DNA of 19,838 nt from Spirochaeta sp. UBA2779 (lineage in GTDB: Bacteria > Spirochaetota > Spirochaetia > DSM-2461): contig DEIH01000108.1 in the NCBI GenBank assembly GCA_002352375.1, positions 30,677 through 50,514 on the forward strand, read 5' to 3'. The translations under genes and the position numbers were made by a program. The notes beneath the pieces are model-generated. The model was given only the letters and a program-made list of their open reading frames with translations, made no database searches and was not told the origin of the DNA. Shown one piece after another: positions 7,262 to 14,759 of the stretch; positions within the stretch are counted from its first letter, which is position 1; each line of letters starts with the position of its first letter.

Positions 7262-8820
7262 AAGATAACATCAATCAAAAAAGTGCCGTTTCCACAGCAC
7301 TGGTTATGTGCTGCACCCTGGTAAGTCGAATTCTCGGTTTTGTTCGAATTGCTGCCATTGGAGCTATTTTCGGAGCAGGTGGTGCAGCTGATGTTATTAA
7401 TCTGGTTTTTAATATTCCCAACAATCTGAGAAAACTGCTTGCTGAAGGGGCCTTGTCTACAGCTTTTATCCCCGAGCTTTCCCGGGAAATAGCCGAGGAC
7501 TCCAGCGGTCGTGGTTCCCGTCAGCTGGCACAGTCAGTTCTCGGGTTACAAGCGCTCATTATTTTACCCATTCTGCTTGTTGCACTGACTTTTCCAGAGC
7601 AACTCTTATTCTTTTTTGAAAAATTCGATAACCCTCAGAAAAAAGAACTCAGCATTGTTTTATTCCGATGGATAATGCCGTATCTTCTGTTTGTTTCCAT
7701 AAGCGCCATTATGATGGCGGTTCATAATACTCATGATAAATTTTTTATTCCGGCAGCCACTCCCATTGTTTTTTCTATATGTGTAATCGGGTCTATGCTT
7801 CTCTGGTACCGGCAATGGGGACCTCTATCCATAGGCTTTGGAGTTCTTTCAGGTGGTCTGGCACAGATTTTTGTTCAGTTTCCCAGTTATCGAGGCCTTG
7901 GTTACAGTTTATTACCGTCCTTGAAGTTTAAAGATCCTGCATTCAGGCGGGTTATGCGTAAGTGGGCCCCGATGCTTTTAACCTCATCCCTTTTTGCTGT
8001 TAATAATCAGGTGGCAATGCTGCTGGCATCTTTTCTGCCGGATAAAAGCACCTCTTCTCTAGCTTACGCTATTGTCTTTTTTCAATTGCCTTTCGGCATA
8101 TTTTCAGCATCAATTACGACTGTTCTTTATCCCAGGATGAGCCGGCAGGCGGTATCCGGGGATAATACGGGTCTACTTGAAAGTTTAAGTTTCGGATATA
8201 GAAATCTCTGGGCACTACTGGTACCCTCAGCATTGGTTCTGATAATGCTGGGGGAACCCATTGTCTCAATTGCGTTTCAGCGCCGGGCTTTCACCTTCAG
8301 TGATACAGTTCTGACTGCGAGAGTATTGGCTGCATACGCTGTTGGAATGCCGTTTATCGGCCTATTTAATATCACCCAGAGATCTTTATACGCTATGGGG
8401 GAGGTACGCAAGCCTCTTTACTGTGCTATGGGTACGGTTGCACTGGACATTATTCTATCTGTATTTTTTGTTTTTTTCACAGAGGGAAGCAGCGTTTCCC
8501 TTGCATGGGCAAATTCTATATCCTTTATATTTGGATCAATTCTGCAATTCCATGTAATGCACCGCATTTCCGGTTTCAGTATTAACAAATTCACGCTTAA
8601 AACATTCATCAAAGTTCTCACGGCTGTATGCGCTGGAGTGTTGGTGATTCTATTATTCTATAGAATCCTGGGAACAGGATGGTGGCAGACCGGCAGCAGC
8701 TGGAGGGGCCTGGGGCTTCTATTCCTGGCTGGAGTTTGTGTTTCCGGTACGATTTTGGCATTATATGCTTGGATGAAAGTGGAAGCTCTGTCGATAATAC
8801 TCAGAAAGAGGGGAATATGA
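7258..8820 (+). CDS. murJ: Lipid II flippase MurJ (MviN)
   Basis: Moves the peptidoglycan precursor lipid II across the inner membrane. The protein is 520 residues, typical of MurJ, and about 14 hydrophobic segments are spread over its whole length. Family hallmarks visible: SRILGFVRIAAIGAIFGAG near the N-terminus, NIPNNLRKLLAEGALSTAFI (the conserved Arg/Glu-containing region of TM2), MPYLLFVSISAIMMAVHN, LPFGIFSASITTVLYPRMS, and the GEPIVSIAFQRRAFTFSDT segment of the central cavity. The TTG start overlaps tgt by 4 nt, and the stop overlaps the next gene's ATG by 4 nt. Family assignment is very secure; the start is well supported by the ribosome binding site. Confidence 0.97.
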   Translation: MKDNINQKSAVSTALVMCCTLVSRILGFVRIAAIGAIFGAGGAADVINLVFNIPNNLRKLLAEGALSTAFIPELSREIAEDSSGRGSRQLAQSVLGLQALIILPILLVALTFPEQLLFFFEKFDNPQKKELSIVLFRWIMPYLLFVSISAIMMAVHNTHDKFFIPAATPIVFSICVIGSMLLWYRQWGPLSIGFGVLSGGLAQIFVQFPSYRGLGYSLLPSLKFKDPAFRRVMRKWAPMLLTSSLFAVNNQVAMLLASFLPDKSTSSLAYAIVFFQLPFGIFSASITTVLYPRMSRQAVSGDNTGLLESLSFGYRNLWALLVPSALVLIMLGEPIVSIAFQRRAFTFSDTVLTARVLAAYAVGMPFIGLFNITQRSLYAMGEVRKPLYCAMGTVALDIILSVFFVFFTEGSSVSLAWANSISFIFGSILQFHVMHRISGFSINKFTLKTFIKVLTAVCAGVLVILLFYRILGTGWWQTGSSWRGLGLLFLAGVCVSGTILALYAWMKVEALSIILRKRGI

Positions 8821-10208
8821 AGATAAGAATAATAATGATACTTCTGGCCGTAATTATATCTTCACCTTTACTCTTTTCTCAGGAATCCGCAGATGAGACC
8901 AGTTCACAAGAAAAATCTGTACCGGAAGTAGACAGGAGAGAGGAAATAATTCTGTACGGCATTGATGATGAAGTTAAAACTGTACTTTCAGATCTTCAGC
9001 GTGAAAAGCTTGATAAATACAATGAACTTCTACTGAGCGTTATTCATGAAACCAGAAATGCGGATATTATTCAGGCAATATACAGACTTTGGGATGATAC
9101 CTCCTATAAGGATGGTCTTGTCGTAGGCCGTGAGGAACTGAACAAAGTTCTGGAGGATGAAGATTTTGATCCCACCACGGTTCAGTCTGCTATTGCATTT
9201 ATAGCAGACCAGAAAGATTCCGAGTCTCTGCCACTGCTCTATCAACTGAGCGATGAAAGGGATTCCCGCCTGGCTGCAGCATCCATCAGAGCCATCGGAA
9301 AAATACCCCGGATTGAAGGTGGTGAGGAACAGACAGACGATTACGATGCCATGCTTCTGGAGCGCCTTAAGAAAGAAGACCCCATCGCTGAAGACGATCT
9401 TGTTGCAGCTCTGATTGTTACTTTAGGGGAACTGGGTTATGAGCCTGCAGCCGATGAGCTATCTGGAATTGTAGAGGATAGCGGAGGCTCAGCGGGACAC
9501 AGACGATTGGCCTGTGTATCACTGGGAAAAATAGGCCGAAGTGAAGATTTTGATATAGTTGAACGTATTTTCTATGAGTCTGGAGATGCTACTCTTCGAT
9601 CCTATGCATTGGCAGGGCTTGCAGAGTTTCCCGATCAGGATACTGCCGATATTCTGATACAGGCGTTGAAAAGGGACTCTTTTTGGAGAATCCGTGTTAC
9701 TGCAGCTGAGAAGCTTGCCGGAAAGAACGGTGACGGTATTGATGAACTGCTGCGTTACAAAGCTACGAACGATCCTGTTACCCAAGTTCGTGTTGCATCA
9801 TTAAAAACTCTGGGGTTATCCGGAGAGCCTGAGAACTTTGACTATCTCCTGGATTTTTTTAAGAATAACAGAAATGGTACTGATGTAAGACTTGTTGCGT
9901 TATCGGTACTTGTAAAAAATAATATTACAGGTACAAACGATGCTGTAGACTCTGTAATGGATGAGTTGTGGGAAAAGGATGAAGGAAGGTTCCTGGAGTT
10001 CGTCTGCCGCGATCTATCCAGAACTGACTGGGTTGAATTAGGTCCTTTATACCAGAGAATGCTCTCCCACAGTAACTGGTTACTTCAAATCTATGGAATC
10101 CGTGGTATTCGCAGGAACAGCATTCAAACCCTACAGGGAAAAGTTAATGATATGGACAGGGACGGTGTAGACAGCAGAGTGCGCCGTGAAGTAACTAATG
10201 GAAAATAA
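8817..10208 (+). CDS. Secreted HEAT-repeat protein of unknown function
   Basis: 463 residues from the ATG that overlaps the murJ stop (ATGA), preceded by GAGGGG at 8808-8813. A longer frame from 8679 would lie inside murJ and is rejected. The N-terminus is a clear export signal (MKIRIIMILLAVIISSPLLFSQ). An acidic, helical N-terminal part is followed by HEAT-like helical repeats at about 31-residue spacing: SIRAIGKIP (near 154), RLACVSLGKIG (229), LRSYALAGLAEF (260), RIRVTAAEKLAG (291), VRVASLKTLGL (323) and VRLVALSVLVK (357). Such repeats form a curved binding scaffold. No catalytic motif is visible. Coupling to murJ suggests a periplasmic or surface protein tied to envelope growth, but that is inference from context only. 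Confidence 0.88.
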   Translation: MKIRIIMILLAVIISSPLLFSQESADETSSQEKSVPEVDRREEIILYGIDDEVKTVLSDLQREKLDKYNELLLSVIHETRNADIIQAIYRLWDDTSYKDGLVVGREELNKVLEDEDFDPTTVQSAIAFIADQKDSESLPLLYQLSDERDSRLAAASIRAIGKIPRIEGGEEQTDDYDAMLLERLKKEDPIAEDDLVAALIVTLGELGYEPAADELSGIVEDSGGSAGHRRLACVSLGKIGRSEDFDIVERIFYESGDATLRSYALAGLAEFPDQDTADILIQALKRDSFWRIRVTAAEKLAGKNGDGIDELLRYKATNDPVTQVRVASLKTLGLSGEPENFDYLLDFFKNNRNGTDVRLVALSVLVKNNITGTNDAVDSVMDELWEKDEGRFLEFVCRDLSRTDWVELGPLYQRMLSHSNWLLQIYGIRGIRRNSIQTLQGKVNDMDRDGVDSRVRREVTNGK

Positions 10209-10211
10209 CCC

Positions 10212-10234
10212 CCCCGAAGCTTCGAGCTCCGGGG
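10212..10234. terminator. Hairpin between convergent genes, possible bidirectional terminator
   Basis: CCCCGAAGC (10212-10220) pairs with GCTCCGGGG (10226-10234) with one mismatch around a 5-nt loop. It starts 4 nt after the HEAT-gene stop and lies 25 nt beyond the end of the minus-strand greA gene. Neither side has a clean T tract (minus strand continues GGGTTATTTTCC), so the hairpin is evident but termination is inferred. Confidence 0.6.
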
Positions 10235-10258
10235 AGAATTCTATAATGAAGAGAACCC

Positions 10259-12955
10259 TCAGTCGATGCTTACCGGCTGAACTTCTTTAATCTTGAACTT
10301 GTACTGTCTGTCATTTATCTCAAACTCTAAGGTGCTGCCTGTTTTCTGTCCCATAAAGGCATTGCCGAAGGGAGAAAGATAGGAAATAATCCTGTCCGAA
10401 GGATTGGATTCCCAAGGACCGAGAAGGGTGTAGATCTCTTCCTTGTTGTCCACAAGATCGTCCAAGGTAACAACAGTTCCAAAACCGGCTTTATCAGCCT
10501 CTCTGTCATCCTCGGAAAATAGACGAACTCTCTCCAGTTCATCCTTAAGCTTTCCGACTTGGATCTGCAGATTTTCCTGTCTTTCTTTACCCGCTTTGTA
10601 TTCGGCATTCTCACTGAGATCGCCAAGTTCAATTGCAACTCCGATTTCCTTGGAATTTTTGGGAATCTCAACTTCCACAATGTTTTTCAATTCTTTCTTT
10701 TTAGCAGTAAGACTGGATTGAGTCGTAAAGAAATAGCGGCTGGATGAAGTTGTAATAGGTTCGGCGCTCTTCTTTTCTCCATAAAATTGAATACCCGGGA
10801 ACGTTTCTTGAACTACAGATTTCAGATTTATTTTAAGGGAAGGATCCAACTGATCTATATCTTCCAGGAGTGTAAAAACCCTCACTGCTGATCCCTTATC
10901 ACCATTTACCAGGAAGGTTTGAAGTTGGCCATCCTTAAAAAGGAAACTTTGAACCTGGCGGTTAATTTTTCTGTTGTAGCTGACTTCTCTTTTACTTTCG
11001 ATATCGTTGAATGTTAAATCGAGAAGACGAATCATATTGATGAGTATTTTCTCAACTTTAACACCGATTTCTACCAGCCAGGGACTTTCGACAGAATGTT
11101 TGGCCACCCATATCAAGCCTTCACGGTATTCTCTGAAATGGTCAATAATCTGTTCTAGTTTTGCCAGAACTTCTTTTTTGTATCCAGCGGTTAAAAGCTC
11201 ATCAAGCATGGAACGGGAAAGCTGTATCGGGAACAGGGTAAGATAGACTTCATCCCACTGCTCCACATCTTTGTGAACAGCAGAAAGAAAATCCTTCCGG
11301 AGCTCACCATCGTCCAGCTCGGTAAAAAGTTCCATTGGATCTTCAATATCACCCCAAAGCTCTTTGAATCCCCAGTCTAGTCCTGGATTCAGAAATGGAT
11401 AAGTTTCACATAAGTGAGTAACAAAAAGATAGCTGGCTACCACCTGTACGGAAACATTGCCTGACTTGAGAAATGCAGTAAAATAATCAAACATTTCGGC
11501 AAAAAATTCTGATGCCGGATCACTGTTATCAAGAAAATCTCTCACAGCCTGAATCTTTCCGAAAATGGTCTTTTCAGCTTTAAACTGATTAAATGTTTTT
11601 TCCTCAAAGCTCATGGGTTTATCCCGGACGACAAACTTATCAAGCTTATCAGGAACATTCCCGAAAATAGAATCCTTTTTCAAAGTCTTCCGAGCCTCAG
11701 GACTCCATGTAGACCATTCACTAGCGGTTAATATTGTGGGCACAAGTTCAGCCTTAATTTTTTTCATATCCGCAACATTGTCGAAACTACGAATTATTGT
11801 CTTCAATGCCCAGGGCTTATCTTCTTTAATCTTCTTTTTCAGTTTTTCTTTAGAGTGAATACTCTTTAATACCCAGATATGATCTCTACTGAGACTCTGC
11901 AAAGCTCCGACAGCCATTTTCAAAGACATAGGATGAGCTCGTTTTTTACCAAAATCAATTATAATGTTATCACCCTTGATTCCTTTGATAATACCAACGC
12001 CCCATGTTTTATGAAAAACAAAACTACCGGCATCAAAGGAAATATGCTTTTCGAAATCCGCTATGGCTTCAAGCACGTTTCTCCAGTTCTGGTTCAGATT
12101 CGATAGCCTGATGTATTCATCAATCTGGCTGTGATCGGTGTACAGGGCTTTGAAACACTCAATAATTTCGCCTCTGGCCCAGTTGTTGCGACCATCATAA
12201 TTGAGAATGCGCTTAAGCACCTCAATTGCTGTCTTCCATTCTTCACGTTCTTTAATGGCGGGGTAAAGCTCTTCCAGGAGGCTGATAGCCCGTTCCACAC
12301 TCATTGACTTGGCTACTTTTTTTTCAATAAGAAAAAAGAACTCGTAATCATCAACACCATGCTCTACGAGTTTTTGCCAGATATCCCGCACCTGACTGAA
12401 TTGATTCTTGTTAACGTAACGATGAATGGCTTTACGGAAGTACAGGATGGCACCTTCAATGTCCCCGTTCTCTTCGCGCTTTTCAGCAAGACGCCTCACC
12501 ATATCAGTTTCAGAATAGTCAACTTTTATGATTCTTTCCCATACCTCGTGCATTTGCTCCGACTGATTGAGATGTTCAAGGGTTTCAGCAAGGGTACGCA
12601 GAGCTTCTTTGTTTTCTCCAAAATCAAGTATACGCCTGCAGAGATACTCTACAGCGGTCCACTTATGATTATCAGCAAATATACCAATGAGATTCAACAG
12701 ATGTGTATCATCCACCTGTTGTTTGCTTAATGAGATAACCCCGGAGATATAAAGAGCTACAATGCTGTTTTTCGTATGTTCAAGGTGTTCATCACAAATG
12801 CCCTGAACCTCATCCCGAACACCATTGGCGATTACGGAATCAATAACGCCGTCAAGTTCCTGGAAGTTACTTATGGCATAATCGTTGAGTGTTGCCCTGG
12901 TCCATTTTTCCTCATTAAGCATTCCACTGATATTTTCTATAATCTTTTCAGGCAT
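10259..12955 (-). CDS. greA: GreA transcription factor fused to a large helical-repeat N-terminal region
   Basis: 898 residues, against about 158 for ordinary GreA. The C-terminal ~150 residues are GreA-like: a coiled coil containing GDLSENAEYKAGKERQ (about 777-792) with the acidic tip residues that enter the RNA polymerase secondary channel and stimulate transcript cleavage, then a globular domain (GTVVTLDD, ISYLSPFGNAFMGQKTGSTL). Residues 1-300 are TPR-like helical pairs (WTAVEYLCRRILDFG, EGAILYFRKAIHRY, WKTAIEVLKRIL). At about 305-350 lies a small beta module (HKTWGVGIIKGIKGDNIIIDFGK in two stretches) resembling CarD/Tudor-like folds, then further helices to about 740. Spirochaetes are known to encode GreA of about 900 residues; the N-terminal role is unknown to me. 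The start at 12955 rather than 12979 is chosen because GGGGAGG precedes it. It probably shares a transcript with the TPR gene upstream. Confidence 0.93.
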   Translation of the reverse strand: MPEKIIENISGMLNEEKWTRATLNDYAISNFQELDGVIDSVIANGVRDEVQGICDEHLEHTKNSIVALYISGVISLSKQQVDDTHLLNLIGIFADNHKWTAVEYLCRRILDFGENKEALRTLAETLEHLNQSEQMHEVWERIIKVDYSETDMVRRLAEKREENGDIEGAILYFRKAIHRYVNKNQFSQVRDIWQKLVEHGVDDYEFFFLIEKKVAKSMSVERAISLLEELYPAIKEREEWKTAIEVLKRILNYDGRNNWARGEIIECFKALYTDHSQIDEYIRLSNLNQNWRNVLEAIADFEKHISFDAGSFVFHKTWGVGIIKGIKGDNIIIDFGKKRAHPMSLKMAVGALQSLSRDHIWVLKSIHSKEKLKKKIKEDKPWALKTIIRSFDNVADMKKIKAELVPTILTASEWSTWSPEARKTLKKDSIFGNVPDKLDKFVVRDKPMSFEEKTFNQFKAEKTIFGKIQAVRDFLDNSDPASEFFAEMFDYFTAFLKSGNVSVQVVASYLFVTHLCETYPFLNPGLDWGFKELWGDIEDPMELFTELDDGELRKDFLSAVHKDVEQWDEVYLTLFPIQLSRSMLDELLTAGYKKEVLAKLEQIIDHFREYREGLIWVAKHSVESPWLVEIGVKVEKILINMIRLLDLTFNDIESKREVSYNRKINRQVQSFLFKDGQLQTFLVNGDKGSAVRVFTLLEDIDQLDPSLKINLKSVVQETFPGIQFYGEKKSAEPITTSSSRYFFTTQSSLTAKKKELKNIVEVEIPKNSKEIGVAIELGDLSENAEYKAGKERQENLQIQVGKLKDELERVRLFSEDDREADKAGFGTVVTLDDLVDNKEEIYTLLGPWESNPSDRIISYLSPFGNAFMGQKTGSTLEFEINDRQYKFKIKEVQPVSID

Positions 12956-12959
12956 GATG

Positions 12960-12966
12960 CCTCCCC
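12960..12966 (-). promoter_or_regulatory. Ribosome binding site that decides the greA start
   Basis: On the minus strand GGGGAGG lies 4 nt before ATG at 12955. The ATG at 12979 has no such motif and would place this site within the coding sequence. Confidence 0.8.
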
Positions 12967-12993
12967 ATATGTATTTCAAACACGGTTTTTCTG

Positions 12994-13944
12994 TTATTCG
13001 AAATAATTTCTATAAATTGCCGGTGATAAAAGTTTGATTTCCATCAGAACCTCATCTACTGCCGGCCTGCCTGCACCGGTAAACTGATAATGATCAATTA
13101 ACCTGAAATAGTGGTTAATCAATTTTGGTGTCAGCCTCCCGAGCTTATCTCCATCGACCAACTCATTTTTTAATGAGTAGATTCTCTGTTTCAGCTTGCC
13201 GTACTCGACGGGGCTGAGTTCCCTTTTTATATCCAGGACACCCCAAATAGAGCCGAAAACCGGCAGCCATTCAGCAAATCCGGGATCTCCAATATCCCGC
13301 TCTCTTTTGAGACGTTCAATCAACCGTTGAAAAAGAGGTGAATGGATTTCATCCAGCTCAATACTACCGGCATCAAGAAACATTGCCTCCCGCATCAGGA
13401 CTTTTGCCGACTGGGACTCACCAATCAAGGCATAAGTATCAGCTAACTCTGCAAGCAATCGGGAATCTTCTTCCCCGGACATTCTTACAGCCTCTTCAAG
13501 GGTCGTGATGCTCTCTTCGTACCGGCCCAGTGCCTTACGGCATCGACCGGCCTGGAGTATGGCTTCAGAATCTGAAAAATCAGAAGCATACTTCAGGTAA
13601 TATGTCAGGGCCGTGTTATGTACCCATCTTTTCAGCCGGGCCGATCCCTCATCCAGGGGATGGTTGAAACCGGTCCGATAACTGCATTGATAGTGATGCC
13701 ACTGCCGGCGGAGGTAATTTCCCCGATCAACATCACTTTTAAGTTTCTCAAGACTTTGCAGTCTCTGATCCCAGTATCCGCAGGCACGAAGTGCCGAACG
13801 TACTTCACTATTCTCGAAATCCAGCTTATGAGCCTGGTCGAGAAGTTCCCTGGACTTATTGAAATCACCAGCATCGAAATATTGATAACTCCCGGTTATC
13901 AGTTTCTTAATCTCAGCGCTATGCTCATTCTCTACCGGTATCAC
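12994..13944 (-). CDS. Cytoplasmic TPR-like protein, unknown function
   Basis: 316 residues from GTG at 13944, with AAAGGG 10 nt upstream. There is no signal peptide or membrane segment, so it is probably cytoplasmic. TPR-like helical pairs are visible at about 15-48 (SYQYFDAGDFNKSRELLDQA) and about 120-190 (AGRCRKALGRYEESITTLEEA, LAELADTYALIGESQSAKVL). The middle and C-terminal parts are helical, with Trp and Tyr residues (WLPVFGSIWGVLDI), and match nothing I recognise. It lies 38 nt upstream of the long greA gene on the same strand, with no visible promoter or terminator between them. Co-transcription suggests a link to the helical-repeat GreA, possibly through TPR-TPR contacts, but this is inference. 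Confidence 0.85.
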   Translation of the reverse strand: MIPVENEHSAEIKKLITGSYQYFDAGDFNKSRELLDQAHKLDFENSEVRSALRACGYWDQRLQSLEKLKSDVDRGNYLRRQWHHYQCSYRTGFNHPLDEGSARLKRWVHNTALTYYLKYASDFSDSEAILQAGRCRKALGRYEESITTLEEAVRMSGEEDSRLLAELADTYALIGESQSAKVLMREAMFLDAGSIELDEIHSPLFQRLIERLKRERDIGDPGFAEWLPVFGSIWGVLDIKRELSPVEYGKLKQRIYSLKNELVDGDKLGRLTPKLINHYFRLIDHYQFTGAGRPAVDEVLMEIKLLSPAIYRNYFE

Positions 13945-13964
13945 TTTTTAATGGCCCTTTTATC

Positions 13965-13994
13965 AGTATATCCAAAGGAGAAAGTGATAGTCAA
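13965..13994 (-). promoter_or_regulatory. Sigma-70-type promoter for the TPR-greA pair
   Basis: On the minus strand TTGACT (complement of 13989-13994) and TATACT (complement of 13965-13970) are separated by 18 nt, each matching consensus at five of six positions. The predicted transcription start near 13958 gives a leader of about 15 nt before GTG 13944. Confidence 0.65.
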
Positions 13995-14007
13995 TAAACG
14001 GAGGGTA

Positions 14008-14036
14008 TTGGATGTCATGCCCAGTCAATCTATAAT
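14008..14036 (+). promoter_or_regulatory. Candidate sigma-70 promoter for rpe
   Basis: A perfect -10 element TATAAT (14031-14036) lies 17 nt after TTGGAT (14008-14013), a weak -35 matching three of six positions. The expected transcription start (14043-14044) coincides with the ATG at 14044, implying a leaderless message if the promoter is real. Confidence 0.5.
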
Positions 14037-14043
14037 CCTTTTT

Positions 14044-14703
14044 ATGACAGATAAAAAGAGTATCATAGCACCATCGGTGCTGGCAGCTGATTTCAGTGAT
14101 ATCAGCAGGGCTGTAAAACTTATAGAGTCAGCTGGTGCCGAATGGGTTCATCTTGATGTTATGGATGGATGTTTCGTACCACCGATAACATTCGGAGCAC
14201 AAATGGCTTCAGCGATAAGATCTGAAACGGATCTTCCTCTTGATACTCATCTTATGACCGTAAATCCTGGTAAACATCTGGAAGCATTTATGAATTCCGG
14301 TGTTGACCGTTTTACATTTCACATTGAAGCAGAAATTCACGCTCACCGATTGATTGGGGAAATACATAATAGCGGCGCTAAAGCGGGTATTGCGATAGTT
14401 CCTTCAACTCCTGTTTCTTTGATTTCCGAACTGCTGGGTTATGTTGATCAGGTTCTGGTTATGACTGTAAATCCCGGCTGGGGAGGACAATCGATGATTA
14501 GAAGTACACTGAACAAAGTAAGAACTCTAAATGAAATGAGAAAAGCTGGAGCCGGGGAATATAAAATATGTATTGACGGAGGATTTGCCGGGAATACAGC
14601 TCAGGAAACCTGGGATGCCGGTGTTGATGTCGCAGTGATGGGATCCGCATTCTTCAAGGCAGAGAATCCTGCTGAAGCATTGAGGAAATGCCGGCCTCGA
14701 TAA
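14044..14703 (+). CDS. rpe: Ribulose-phosphate 3-epimerase
   Basis: Interconverts ribulose 5-phosphate and xylulose 5-phosphate in the pentose phosphate pathway. From ATG 14044 the protein has 219 residues, the normal size, and starts in register with the family (IIAPSVLAADF a few residues in). TIM-barrel motifs are complete: HLDVMDGCFVPPITFG (metal-binding His and Asp), LDTHLMTVNP (second metal His), FTFHIEA, VLVMTVNPGWGGQ (flexible loop), ICIDGGF (catalytic Asp) and AVMGSAFF (phosphate binding). The start is uncertain. ATG 14017 would add nine residues and has GGAGGG 11 nt upstream, whereas 14044 has no Shine-Dalgarno but sits at the predicted transcription start. The open frame extending back to 13618 overlaps the divergent TPR gene and is not coding. 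There is no terminator before the next gene, 56 nt away. Confidence 0.95.
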   Translation: MTDKKSIIAPSVLAADFSDISRAVKLIESAGAEWVHLDVMDGCFVPPITFGAQMASAIRSETDLPLDTHLMTVNPGKHLEAFMNSGVDRFTFHIEAEIHAHRLIGEIHNSGAKAGIAIVPSTPVSLISELLGYVDQVLVMTVNPGWGGQSMIRSTLNKVRTLNEMRKAGAGEYKICIDGGFAGNTAQETWDAGVDVAVMGSAFFKAENPAEALRKCRPR

Positions 14704-14759
14704 GGATTATTAGAGGATTATAAGTCTAAGCCGCCGATAAAAAACTAGAGGGGAGAAGT

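Noticed and set aside
8679..8816. Upstream extension of the HEAT-repeat gene into murJ
   Set aside because: It would bury the export signal 46 residues inside the protein. The ATG at 8817 has a good ribosome binding site and a 4-nt overlap.
13618..14043. Long upstream extension of the rpe reading frame
   Set aside because: It runs opposite to the TPR gene and through both divergent promoters. The family N-terminus begins at 14044, or at most 14017.
14704..14759. Promoter between rpe and the exported TPR gene
   Set aside because: TATAAG at 14719-14724 resembles a -10 element, but nothing like a -35 lies 15-19 nt upstream.
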